Source: Planctomycetia bacterium
GTDB taxonomy: Bacteria; Planctomycetota; UBA1135; GCA-002686595
Length of the DNA stretch: 25,234 nucleotides
Direction of reading: 5' to 3'
NCBI GenBank assembly: GCA_005778045.1
Contig: SXKQ01000064.1
Location: 1 to 25,234 of the forward strand
Within the stretch, counting starts at the first letter, position 1; each line of letters begins with the position of its first letter. Below are positions 1 through 7,468 of this stretch, piece by piece. The translations under genes were made by a program, and so were the position numbers. The notes under the pieces were generated by a model that saw nothing but the letters and a program-made list of their open reading frames with translations, was not told the DNA's origin and ran no database searches.

Positions 1-39
1 ATGCGAAGGTCGAGGGTTCGACTCCCTTAGCCTCCACCA
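1..39 (+). tRNA. 3' end of a tRNA, probably tRNA-Ala (cut by window edge)
   Basis: Seen: a T-arm with stem GAGGG/CCCTT around loop TTCGACT, a seven-base acceptor 3' strand AGCCTCC, discriminator A and an encoded CCA ending at 39. The five bases AGGTC before the T-arm fit a class I variable loop. Position 70 is U and the discriminator is A, which fits the G3:U70 identity pair of tRNA-Ala, but the 5' half and anticodon lie outside the window. tmRNA shares this acceptor logic and is the main alternative; its usual GGAC before the T-arm is not seen. The T-stem plus acceptor gives 12 pairs rather than 13, so it does not look like tRNA-Sec. Confidence 0.75.
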
Positions 40-43
40 CCGC

Positions 44-81
44 ACGACACGGGCTCGGCTTTGGCCGGGCCCGTGGTGTTT
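44..81 (+). terminator. Rho-independent-type hairpin after the tRNA
   Basis: An 11-bp stem (49-59 with 64-74, one G-U pair) closes a TTTG loop and can be extended outward by a few pairs. It is followed by a short T-run at 79-81. It sits 9 bases after the tRNA CCA end and probably terminates that transcript. It could also serve the opposing minus-strand gene ending at 173. Confidence 0.6.
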
Positions 82-172
82 CCCGGCCCTACCCCGCGCA
101 GCTGCTGTTGAGTTCCACGCTGGCGACGTCGACCTGACGAGGTCGATCGACGCCGACAGGGCGGCCGAGGGC

Positions 173-667
173 CTAGGCAGCCCGCGCCGCGCGCCGCACG
201 AGGGTGGCGAGCACCATCGAGGTGAGGATCGCGGCGCAGAACCAGTAGATCCCGCGCTCGGCTGCCACCTGCATCTTGTTGGCGACGATCAGGATCGCCA
301 CCGCGAAGACGTCCAGCATGGACCAGCGGCCGACGGCCTCCATGGCCTCGAGCAGGCGCTGCCGCAGGCTCGGACGCGTCGGGAGGAACCACAGCCAGCC
401 GAGCAGGGCGAGCTTGGCGATCGGGGTCACGAAGGAGAACAGGAACACGACCACCGCCAAGGCGCGGTCCTTGTCCTCCCACAGGCCCTTCACGCCGCCC
501 CAGACCGTGTAGGGCATCTTGCCGAAGATCAGGCGATCGACGGTGATCACGGGCTCGGAGAGGCCGAACCACAGCGCCACGGCGCAGACCGCGAGCAGGA
601 CCGGGATGTCGAGGCGACGGCGATGCTCGCGCACGAGCGCCTGCGGGGACGAGTTCTCGAAGCTCAC
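173..667 (-). CDS. PqiA-like integral membrane protein
   Basis: The 164-residue protein matches a single domain of the paraquat-inducible protein A family, whose members are inner-membrane proteins working with MCE-type lipid transport partners in other bacteria. Seen: about four hydrophobic segments, the family-typical stretch GRWSMLDVFAVAIL near residues 110-123, and the later AERGIYWFCAAIL. The start is taken as GTG at 667, which overlaps the rnd stop as GTGA, a translational coupling arrangement. Longer upstream starts would add about 80 Arg/Ala-rich residues that are only the shadow of rnd. E. coli PqiA has two such domains and zinc-ribbon cysteines; this protein has one domain and no zinc ribbon. 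No MCE partner gene is visible nearby, so its role here is unclear. Confidence 0.8.
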   Translation of the reverse strand: MSFENSSPQALVREHRRRLDIPVLLAVCAVALWFGLSEPVITVDRLIFGKMPYTVWGGVKGLWEDKDRALAVVVFLFSFVTPIAKLALLGWLWFLPTRPSLRQRLLEAMEAVGRWSMLDVFAVAILIVANKMQVAAERGIYWFCAAILTSMVLATLVRRAARAA

Positions 668-1881
668 CGCCGCCCCCCTCGCGCGCGCCTGCGCGCGCCG
701 TCGGCGAGCTCCGCGGGGATCTCGCGCAGGCCGTGCCTCACGACGTCCAAGAGCTCCGGCCCGAACAGGTTCACCTGCCAGCCGAGCAGGCCTTCCGTGC
801 CGACGAGCGCGGCCTCGTCGACCGGCTTGAGCTGAGCGATCCGCGCGAGTACGTGGCGGTTCAGCACCAGCGCCGAGTCGAGCTGCATCTGCTCCGCCCG
901 GTTGCGGCGCCACAGCTTCAGCCGCTCGTGGAGCTCGAACTCGAGCTCGTCAAACTGGGGCTCGCCGTCCTTGGGGGCAGGCCGCGGCGGCTGCGTGATC
1001 GGCCCGAGATCCTCGGCGCGGTCGAGCGCATTCGCGATCGCGTCCCACAGGCGCCGCGCCTGCTTGGGCGAGACGGTGGGCACGCGCGCGAGGTCGTTCT
1101 CGGTGCGCGGGTCGACGCGCGCGATCTCGACGAGCTGCTCGTTGCCGAGCACCTTGAAGAGCGGCAGGTCGAGCCCCTGCGCCACGCGCTGGCGCTCGGC
1201 GAACAGCTCGCGCAGGCGCCGCTGGCCGTGGGGATCGAGCGTGCGCGCGCCCTTGAGCCTGACGTAGTCGTCCGCGCTGAAGACGTTGGGCGCGGGCATG
1301 AGGTGTTCGAGCCGCACGCACTCGCCCTCGAGGATCATCAGCCGCTCGCGCGACGCAAGCTCGGGCCGCTGGGCCTCCATCAACGCCACGAGGAAGCGCG
1401 TATCGAGGCGGGCATAGGCCACCTGACGCTCCGAGAGTGGCCGCGCGCTCCAGTCCGAGCGCTGCATGGACTTGTCGAGCTCGATCCCGAAGCGCGCCCG
1501 CAGCACCGCCGCGAGCCCCGGCGCCTCGACACCCAGCGCCGCCTCGGCGATGCGCGTGTCGAACAGGTTCCTGAACTCGAAGCCGTACTCGCGCTTGAGG
1601 ATCAGAATGTCGAACTCGCCGTCGTGGAAGATCTTGGTCTTCGAGGGATCGGCGAGCACGGCCCCGAAGGGCCGCAGGTCGAGCCCGGCGAGCGGGTCGA
1701 GCAGGTAGTCGCGCTCGTCCACGGTGACCTGCACGAGGCAGACCTTCTCGCGAAGGCTGAAGAACGAGTCGGCCTCGGTGTCCACCGCGATCTGGGTGGC
1801 CCGGGTGCAGTCGTCCAGCACGCGCTCCAGCCCGCGGGCGTCGGTCACAAGGGTCGGGGGCGGGAGGCTGTGCAGGTCCAT
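664..1881 (-). CDS. rnd: Ribonuclease D (3'-5' exoribonuclease)
   Basis: A 405-residue cytoplasmic exonuclease that trims the 3' ends of tRNA and other stable RNA precursors. The DEDDy catalytic motifs are visible: D34 and E36 in DTEADSF, D92 in HDGEFD, and Y157/D161 in YARLDTR. An HRDC nucleic-acid-binding domain follows at roughly residues 220-290, and a C-terminal region resembles the second helical domain of RNase D. The length is slightly above the E. coli protein (about 375 aa). The start is ATG at 1881. The gene lies downstream of tRNA-Asp in the same orientation and overlaps the PqiA-like gene by 4 bases, so the two are probably cotranscribed. The 198 bases between rnd and the tRNA hold no gene that I can see. 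Confidence 0.93.
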   Translation of the reverse strand: MDLHSLPPPTLVTDARGLERVLDDCTRATQIAVDTEADSFFSLREKVCLVQVTVDERDYLLDPLAGLDLRPFGAVLADPSKTKIFHDGEFDILILKREYGFEFRNLFDTRIAEAALGVEAPGLAAVLRARFGIELDKSMQRSDWSARPLSERQVAYARLDTRFLVALMEAQRPELASRERLMILEGECVRLEHLMPAPNVFSADDYVRLKGARTLDPHGQRRLRELFAERQRVAQGLDLPLFKVLGNEQLVEIARVDPRTENDLARVPTVSPKQARRLWDAIANALDRAEDLGPITQPPRPAPKDGEPQFDELEFELHERLKLWRRNRAEQMQLDSALVLNRHVLARIAQLKPVDEAALVGTEGLLGWQVNLFGPELLDVVRHGLREIPAELADGARRRARGGRR

Positions 1882-2079
1882 GGGAAGTCAGTCGAGCGTA
1901 GCCAGCCCGCTCGGATGCGGAAAGTCAGCGCTCGGCTACGAGACGCCGAGCCCGAGGCGCCGCCTCGCGCCGCGCACGCGCGAGAAGGGGCCGGGAGGGA
2001 ACAAGAATCGACCGCAGGGAAAGGAAAGGCGACGAGGCCCGCCGCGTCGATCTCGCGGCAGGCCTCGGCTTGGGGGGAG

Positions 2080-2156
2080 TGGCGAGGACGACGGGACTCG
2101 AACCCGCAACCACCGGCGTGACAGGCCGGTACTCTAACCGATTGAGCTACGTCCCC
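2080..2156 (-). tRNA. tRNA-Asp, anticodon GUC
   Basis: The minus strand folds as a complete cloverleaf: acceptor GGGGACG with CGTCCTC (one G-U), discriminator G, encoded CCA (2080-2082), D-arm with AGCTCAATCGGTTAGAG, anticodon loop CTGTCAC with GTC at 2122-2120, variable loop and T-arm GCGGG/CCCGT around TTCGAGT. The G73 discriminator and GUC anticodon both fit aspartate. It lies 66 bases downstream of the FtsX-type permease and upstream of rnd, all on the same strand. Confidence 0.97.
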
Positions 2157-2222
2157 GCCTTGTAGGGCGAAGAAGATAGCGGCTCTGCGGGGGCCTCGTC
2201 CAGCCCCTTTTCGCTCGCGCCC

Positions 2223-4829
2223 TCAGCCGCCGAGCCGCACCGCCGCGATGGCGTCGTTGCGATTCATGCGCCAGATGGGATAGAGCCCCGACAGCACGCC
2301 CACGACGATCGCTCCGCCCCAGCCGAGCGGCAGCCAGATGCCCGGGCCCACGGACGGCAGCGGCAGTCCAGAGATGACGGTCAGGGCCTGCACGATGACA
2401 GGGATCACGGCGGCGCCGAGCGCGGCACCGAGGCCGCCCCCGACCACCCCGACCACCAGCGACTCGAGCAGCACGCTGCCAGCCACCTGAGCCCGGCTCA
2501 TGCCGAGCGCCTTGAGCACCCCGAGTTCCTTGCCGCGCTCGAGGGCCGAGAGCAATTGCCCGTTGAGCACGCCCAGGCCCGCCAGCGCCATGGTCAGGGC
2601 GAGAATGATGTCGAACAAAAGGAAGTCGCGCGCGATGTCGGTCGAGTGCCACCAGTAGAGGAACTCGCCGGTCTTCACCGTCACGCCGCGCGCGGGCAGC
2701 GCGAGCGTCGAGCGCACGAGCGCCTCGGCCGCGTCAGGGTCGGTGCCGTCGGCGAAGCGCACGGAGAAGCTGCCGACCTGCTCGGTCTCGAGGCAGAACT
2801 GCTCCTTCATCCAGCGGTCGCTGACGATCCCGTACAGGCGCTCGTCGGGGTCGGGGAAGTAGCCGTAGGAGTCGCTGATCGCGACCACCGGGAAGCTCTC
2901 GACGCTCCCGCCGGGAGCCTCCATGTGGACCATGTCCCCCACCTCGTACTCGCGGTGCTTCGCGAGCCGGCGCGAGAGGATGATGCCGCGCCGCTCGCGC
3001 AGGGCCTCGATCAGCGCGGGATCTTCCTTGGCGGGCCCGTAGCCCGCGAGCTCCGACTCGCGCATGCCGACCACTAGGAACGGCTCGTAGCAGCGCGCGA
3101 CGTTGGGCTCGACGCCGAGCACCTCGGGGTGCGCGTGCAGCGCCGCCGCGAGCTCCTCGAACGGCCGGGGCGGCATGTCGCGCACGTAGACGCGCGAACG
3201 GAACGCCTCGACGCTCCACAGGTCGATCTCGGCCTCGAGGCTGCGCGTCATGCCGTGCAGGCCGACGAAGCCGGAGGTGACGAGCGCGAGGCCGGCGACG
3301 CCGCCCGCGATGCGCGCGGGGCCCTGCTGCATGGTGCGCGCGGCGAGCTGTCCCGCGAGCGGCCAGCGTGCCTCGAACGGTCGCGCGAGACGCGCGCACA
3401 CGAAGCTGATCAGCGCCGGCGCAACCAGCGGCACCGCGATGAACAGCGCCAGCACGCCCAGCCCGAGCAGGATCACCTTGACGAGTTCGCCTTCGCCATC
3501 GCCGATCACCGGCACGACGAAGAAGTAGATCGCGGGCATCACGAGCGCGAGCAGCGCGGCCGCAAGCCACTGGAAGCCGCGCGCGCCGCGGGCGTGCCGC
3601 GCGCGCGAATCCTCGCCGCGCAGCGCCGCGACCGCATCCGTGTCGCGCGCTCGCACGAGCGGATAGATCGAGCCGACGAGCGCGATCGCGACGCCGGCGA
3701 TCACGAGCGGCCCGACGACCTCCCACGGGATCTCGAACAGCTCGACCATCTTGTGGCGCGGGAGGCCGACGCCGATGCCGACGGTCGTGACCTGCTTGCG
3801 CAGCAGGAACCACGCCAGACCGACGCCGCCGACGAGCCCGCAGGCGCCGCCCGCGCCGGAGACGAGCGCGGCCTCAGTGAAGAACACGCGCGCGATCTGC
3901 GCGCGCGACGTGCCGAGCGCGTGCAGCACGCCGACCTCCCTCACGCGCTCGACCACGCTCATCGAGAGCGTGTGGAAGATCACATACAGGCCGAGCACGA
4001 GCGCCAGCAAGCCCGCGAAGCGCACGCCGTTGCGGAACGCCCGCTCGTCCGCCGCCTGTCCGATGATCACGCTCTTCTTGAGGTCGTAGCTCCACGCTTC
4101 CCCGAGGTTCGCCTGCAGCGTCTCGAGGTTGATCTTCGGATCGCGCCGCACCCAGAAGCGCTTCTGCACGCGTCCGTCGGCGAACAAGGGCGCCGCGACG
4201 TCGACGTCGGCCACGACCACCTGACCGCTCGCGCGCCGCCCGATGCCATCGCGCGCGAGGATCCCTACAACCTCGAACTCGCGCCGCGGCGGGTCTCTCG
4301 ACTCGAGCTCCTTCTGGACGAGCTTGCCGCCGACGCAATCCTCAGCTGGCACGACGCGCGGCGCCGAGAGCCCGACGCGCGCGCCGAGTCCCAGCCCGAG
4401 CTCGAGCGCAAGGTTCTCGCCGACGAGCAGCTCCGCGCGCCCAGCCTCGAGGTCGCGGCCGTCGAGCAGCGAGTACTTGCCGAGCGCGCGCGCCTGCGCG
4501 GGCTCGAGACCGACAAAGTACGTTCCGCGCGGCTCGCCTCCGTCGGGCCACAGCGAGGCCTGCGACTGGAACACCGACGACACGTCGGACACACCGACCA
4601 CGTGCTGCAGCTCCTCGCGCGGGTTCTTCACGCCCTCGCTCGGGCTGACTTGAATTTCCGCCTGCCAATCCGGGTCGTCGGAATGCGCGCGCAGGATCAG
4701 CGTGTTGTGATCGAGCGTGAAGATCCCGACCACGGTGGCGATGCCGACCGCGATGCCGAGGATCGAGAACAGGGTGCGTCCGGGCCTCTGGAGGAGGCTG
4801 CGGCGCGTCAGGATGGCGGCGAGTCCCAT
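2223..4829 (-). CDS. ABC transporter permease with two FtsX domains
   Basis: An 868-residue inner-membrane permease. An N-terminal membrane segment (about residues 18-38) is followed by a MacB-like extracytoplasmic domain. The first FtsX domain lies around residues 275-390, with RVREVGVLHALGTSRAQI. A long second extracytoplasmic part is followed by a second FtsX domain near residues 740-860, with RGKELGVLKALGMSRAQV. This fused arrangement resembles permeases of lipoprotein, peptide or lipid export systems rather than importers. The start codon is 20 bases after the upstream TlpA-like gene. The matching ATPase is the first gene of the same operon, with two redoxins in between. The substrate cannot be told from sequence. 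It would most likely form a full transporter as a homodimer with two ATPase subunits. Confidence 0.88.
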   Translation of the reverse strand: MGLAAILTRRSLLQRPGRTLFSILGIAVGIATVVGIFTLDHNTLILRAHSDDPDWQAEIQVSPSEGVKNPREELQHVVGVSDVSSVFQSQASLWPDGGEPRGTYFVGLEPAQARALGKYSLLDGRDLEAGRAELLVGENLALELGLGLGARVGLSAPRVVPAEDCVGGKLVQKELESRDPPRREFEVVGILARDGIGRRASGQVVVADVDVAAPLFADGRVQKRFWVRRDPKINLETLQANLGEAWSYDLKKSVIIGQAADERAFRNGVRFAGLLALVLGLYVIFHTLSMSVVERVREVGVLHALGTSRAQIARVFFTEAALVSGAGGACGLVGGVGLAWFLLRKQVTTVGIGVGLPRHKMVELFEIPWEVVGPLVIAGVAIALVGSIYPLVRARDTDAVAALRGEDSRARHARGARGFQWLAAALLALVMPAIYFFVVPVIGDGEGELVKVILLGLGVLALFIAVPLVAPALISFVCARLARPFEARWPLAGQLAARTMQQGPARIAGGVAGLALVTSGFVGLHGMTRSLEAEIDLWSVEAFRSRVYVRDMPPRPFEELAAALHAHPEVLGVEPNVARCYEPFLVVGMRESELAGYGPAKEDPALIEALRERRGIILSRRLAKHREYEVGDMVHMEAPGGSVESFPVVAISDSYGYFPDPDERLYGIVSDRWMKEQFCLETEQVGSFSVRFADGTDPDAAEALVRSTLALPARGVTVKTGEFLYWWHSTDIARDFLLFDIILALTMALAGLGVLNGQLLSALERGKELGVLKALGMSRAQVAGSVLLESLVVGVVGGGLGAALGAAVIPVIVQALTVISGLPLPSVGPGIWLPLGWGGAIVVGVLSGLYPIWRMNRNDAIAAVRLGG

Positions 4830-4849
4830 GGTGCGAGAACAGCGCGTTT

Positions 4850-5377
4850 CTAGCGGCCGCGCACGGCCGCGAACAGTTCCGCGAAGGTCTCGGGGCCGGC
4901 TTCGCCCTCGCAGCGGGCCACCTCTCGGCCGTCCTTGTCGAAGGCCAAGGTCAGCGGAATCGGTCCGGGCAGGTCGAGACGCTCGTTGATGGCCTCGAGC
5001 CCCTTCTCGCCGTAGACCGCGACCGGGAAGCCCCAGCCGCGGGCCGCGACGAACTTGCGCACGCGCTCGACCGCGGCCTCGCGATCGGCCTTGGGCACCT
5101 GCAGGTCGTAGCTCACGAGGAGCACGTCGACGCCCTTGTTGCGCTCATCACGGGCGACCTGCACGAGGTCGGGCATCTCCTCGATGCACGAGCTTCACCA
5201 CAGGGCCCAGAAGTTCAGCACGAGCGGCCGGCCCCGGCGCGCGGCGAGCGCGGCCTCGAGGCCAGCCATGTCGACGGTCTCCACCGAGACCGCCGCGGCG
5301 CCCGGTGCCCCGCCGCCCGCGGGCTCGCCACAGGCGAGGACCGCGCACAGCGCGAGGACCGGGAGCAGGTTCTTCAT
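4850..5377 (-). CDS. TlpA-like thioredoxin lipoprotein, candidate selenoprotein (UxxC)
   Basis: The reading frame runs unbroken from ATG 5377 to TAG 4850 except for one TGA at 5197-5195, giving 175 residues if TGA is selenocysteine. A signal peptide with a weak lipobox (VLAC, Cys16) suggests an extracytoplasmic lipoprotein. The thioredoxin fold is clear: residues 51-60 are PLVLNFWALW, where the family continues WCxxC. Here it continues U61-S-S-C64-I-E-E-M-P, so TGA falls exactly on the first catalytic cysteine. Later parts also fit TlpA/ResA proteins: LLVSYDL, and IPLTLAFDKDG at the cis-Pro strand. TGA removes 114 residues if read as stop, including the whole catalytic end. A hairpin suited to a SECIS lies 29 nt downstream. 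A simple pseudogene is the alternative, but the downstream frame is intact and the position is precise. It is third in the ATPase-redoxin-redoxin-permease operon. Confidence 0.82.
5155..5171 (-). promoter_or_regulatory. Candidate bacterial SECIS element in the TlpA-like gene
   Basis: On the mRNA strand a perfect 6-bp stem CGACCU/AGGUCG closes the loop CGUGC. There are 29 nt between the UGA (5195) and the loop, inside the roughly 16-37 nt range usually described for bacterial SECIS elements, and a G is among the first two loop bases. A second, nearer hairpin (loop GAGGA, 12 nt after UGA, one mismatch) is possible but less well placed. The loop sequence is the same as in the hairpin after the neighbouring gene's UGA. 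Confidence 0.6.
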
Positions 5378-5428
5378 GTCGGAATCGTTCAGGAAAGTTC
5401 GAGAGCTTCGAGCGCAGGGGATCGAGTG

Positions 5429-5451
5429 GCTCGCTCCGCACGGGAGCTAGC
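5429..5451 (-). promoter_or_regulatory. Candidate SECIS element spanning the end of the peroxiredoxin-like gene
   Basis: The mRNA strand forms GCUCC/GGAGC (5 bp) around the loop CGUGC, then an A-G mismatch and a further 3 bp GCU/AGC. There are 25 nt between the UGA (5468) and the loop. The final TAG stop is inside the stem. A long-range pair GGGAUC (5467-5462) with GAUCCC (5423-5418) could enclose the whole element, starting directly after the UGA. The apical loop is identical to that of the hairpin in the downstream gene, while the stems differ in sequence, which is what conserved loop function would give. Confidence 0.6.
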
Positions 5452-6133
5452 GCTTCTTCTTGATCCCTCACCCATAGGCGCGCGTCTCGGTGACTTTGAC
5501 TTCCTTGCCCGCGAGCAGGGCATCGGCGGCGTCGCGCACGTACACGACCGCATTCTCGCCCTTTTCCTCGCTCGGGTCGTCGTCGAGCGCGCCCGTGTAG
5601 CGCAGCACGCCCTTGGCGTCGATCACGTAGCAGTGCGGCGTCGAGCGCGCCCGGAACAGATCGCTCACGACGTTGCCGTGGTCGACGTAGATCTTGTGGG
5701 TGTAACCGACCTCACCCGCCTTCTTGCGCAGGTTGACGTAGTACTTGGACCAGTCGGTCGCGTCCGCGGGCGGCTGCTCGCCAAGCTCGCCCTGGTTCGA
5801 GGCGATGCCGACGATCACGACGTCCTTGCCCTTGTAGTACTCCTCGAGCTTCTTCACGACCGGGTCGGCGTGGCGCTCCGCGGGGCAGCGGTCCGACCAG
5901 AAGTGCACGATGACGACCTTGCCGCGCAGCTCCTTGAAGCTGATCGACTTGCCGTCCAAGTCCTTCATGGCGAGCGTCTCCGCGACGGTCGAGCCAAGCT
6001 TGAGCACTTCGCTCTTGGGCGCCTCGACCGGCGGCTTCTCGTCCTTCTTCTTGTCCTGCGGTTCCTGCGCGAGAGCGGCCGGGAGCCCGACAAGGGCTCC
6101 AGCGGCGAGCCACGCGATCCAAGACTGCTTCAT
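5447..6133 (-). CDS. Exported peroxiredoxin-like protein, candidate C-terminal selenoprotein
   Basis: A signal peptide (residues 1-22, ending ALA-Q) is followed by a Lys/Glu/Pro-rich linker and an AhpC/TSA-type thioredoxin fold. Family marks include VVIVHFWSDRCPAE with C83, and RARSTPHCYVIDAKG followed by YTGALDDD, close to the PRX_like1 group. Those proteins end in a conserved tail of the form GCxIK. Here the frame reads ...TRAYG, then TGA at 5470-5468, then GIKKKR and TAG at 5449-5447. The TGA therefore replaces the tail cysteine, and the post-TGA codons still match the family tail. With Sec at 222 the product is 228 residues. ATG 6133 has a strong Shine-Dalgarno sequence (AAGGAGGA, 6145-6138). 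Stopping at TGA would lose only seven residues, so sequence alone cannot exclude a plain stop, but the matched tail and hairpin argue for readthrough. Confidence 0.78.
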
Positions 6134-6209
6134 GGGGTCCTCCTTGGTGAGAGTCAGTAAGTCCGGCCCAAGAATAGTCGATGGGCGTCGGCCGAAGTCG
6201 CCCCCAACC

Positions 6210-6953
6210 TCAAATATGGAGCGTGGCGAGCCGCTCGTGCACGGCCTCGACCGTCAGATTCGGCCCCCGCAACCCGTGCTGGACGTCGAGCGAGCCGTCG
6301 ACCAAGAACAGCACCCGGTCGGCGAAGGTCGCGTCGCGGGGGTTGTGGGTCACGAGCACCACCGTGCGGCGGTCCTCATCGCAGACCTGCCGCAGGATGC
6401 GCATGACCTCGAGTCCGGCCTTCTGCGACAGGTTGCCCGTGGGCTCGTCGCACAAGAGCAGCGGCTGGCTGCCCGAGAGCGCGCGCACGATCGAGGTGCG
6501 CTGCATCTCGCCGCCCGAAAGCTGGTGCGGAAACTGTCCCTCCTTGCCCGCGAGTCCGAGGCGCGCGAGCAGCGCCCGGAGCTTCGGCTCGTCCGCGGAC
6601 GGGTGCGTACCTTGGATCGCCAGCGGCAGCCCCACGTTCTCGAGCACGTTCAAGTTCGGCAGAAGGTTGAAGAACTGGAACACGTAGCCGACCTGTTCGC
6701 GCCGCAGGAGCGTGCGCTCGGAGTCCGAGAGCTCCTTCAGGTTGCGCCCCGCGAGCTCGACCGCGCCCCCGTCGGCCGCGTCGAGGCCGGAGAGGATGTG
6801 CAGCAGGGTCGACTTGCCCGAGCCGCTCGGCCCCATGATGCATACGAACTCGCCGGGCTCGACGTCGAAGCTGATGCCCTTGAGCACCGGCGTCGCGCCC
6901 TCGCGCTGGTCGAAGAACTTGTACAGCTCGCGCAGGCGCAGGATCGGGGCCAT
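6210..6953 (-). CDS. ABC transporter ATPase, LolD/MacB type
   Basis: A 247-residue nucleotide-binding subunit. Walker A is GPSGSGKST at residues 41-49, the Q-loop region is VFQFFNLLPNLNVLENV (about 90-106), the signature is LSGGE at 144-148, Walker B ends in D168-E169 and the H-loop histidine is H202. The FFNLLPxLxVxENV region is typical of the MacB/LolD/FtsE group, which pairs with FtsX-type permeases. It is the first gene of the operon whose last gene is such a permease, and the two selenoprotein candidates lie between them. The start is ATG 6953; no in-frame ATG exists just upstream. The 132-base gap to the divergent thioredoxin gene should hold both promoters, but I see no convincing boxes. 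Confidence 0.93.
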   Translation of the reverse strand: MAPILRLRELYKFFDQREGATPVLKGISFDVEPGEFVCIMGPSGSGKSTLLHILSGLDAADGGAVELAGRNLKELSDSERTLLRREQVGYVFQFFNLLPNLNVLENVGLPLAIQGTHPSADEPKLRALLARLGLAGKEGQFPHQLSGGEMQRTSIVRALSGSQPLLLCDEPTGNLSQKAGLEVMRILRQVCDEDRRTVVLVTHNPRDATFADRVLFLVDGSLDVQHGLRGPNLTVEAVHERLATLHI

Positions 6954-7085
6954 GGCTCCATGGGACCATCCACGCGGAAGCCGCACAACGCACGCCTCGG
7001 CAAAAGGCCCGTCGGCGTGCTCTCCGCCGCGCCCTACGCGCTTGGGCCCATCGAGCGCCCGGCGCGCACGCCCAAAGAACTCCCC

Positions 7086-7463
7086 ATGAAGACCGATCCC
7101 AGGGTCCTCCTGCGCGAGTGCGGCGCCTGTCGGACCCTGCTGCTCCCCGTGATCGAGCCGCGCGAGGTCGACGAGGCGAGCTTCCACTCGATCGTGCACT
7201 CCACGGCCCTGCCCGTGCTGTTCGAGTTCTTGGCCCCCTGGTGCGGCCCCTGCCGCGCCGCCGCGCCCATCCTGCGCCAGGTCGCGGGCGAACTCGCGGG
7301 CCGCGCGCTCGTCCTCAAGGTCAACGTCGACGAGGAACCGGCCCTCGCCGAGCGCTTCGGGGTGCAGGGCATCCCCCACTTTCTCGTGCTCCATCAGGGC
7401 CGCTCCATCCGCCGGCACTCCGGCCTCGTCGACGCCCACACCCTCGCCCCTTGGCTCGCCTGA
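7086..7463 (+). CDS. Thioredoxin, TrxC-like with a half zinc ribbon
   Basis: A 125-residue cytoplasmic thioredoxin with active site W52-C53-G-P-C56 and the cis-Pro strand GVQGIPHFLV. Before the fold there is one extra CxxC (C12-G-A-C15, in RECGACRTLLLP), matching the second half of the zinc-binding ribbon of thioredoxin 2 (TrxC); the first CxxC is absent and no upstream start would restore it. The start ATG 7086 is chosen because longer in-frame extensions are low-complexity and run into the divergent promoter region. It is transcribed away from the ABC/redoxin operon, but shares its redox theme. Both active-site cysteines are normal Cys codons here, unlike the TlpA-like protein. Confidence 0.88.
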   Translation: MKTDPRVLLRECGACRTLLLPVIEPREVDEASFHSIVHSTALPVLFEFLAPWCGPCRAAAPILRQVAGELAGRALVLKVNVDEEPALAERFGVQGIPHFLVLHQGRSIRRHSGLVDAHTLAPWLA

Positions 7464-7468
7464 CCGCC

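Noticed and set aside
1..39. tRNA-Sec (selC) at the left edge, tempting because of the selenoprotein candidates
   Set aside because: T-stem plus acceptor is 5+7 bases, not 5+8, the discriminator is A rather than G, and the variable region fits a short class I loop.
1885..1990. Imperfect inverted and direct repeats between rnd and tRNA-Asp (CGTAGCC/GGCTACG, repeated GAAGTCAG-like words)
   Set aside because: Short and imperfect; in DNA this rich in GC and CGAG words such matches are expected.
5181..5191. A nearer hairpin (GCAUC/GAUGC, loop GAGGA) as the SECIS of the TlpA-like gene
   Set aside because: Its loop is only about 12 nt after the UGA, shorter than usual spacing, and it has no match after the second gene's UGA; kept only as an alternative.
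5174..5200. Frameshift or split gene as the explanation of the broken TlpA-like frame
   Set aside because: Both halves are in the same frame with only the TGA between them, so no indel is needed.
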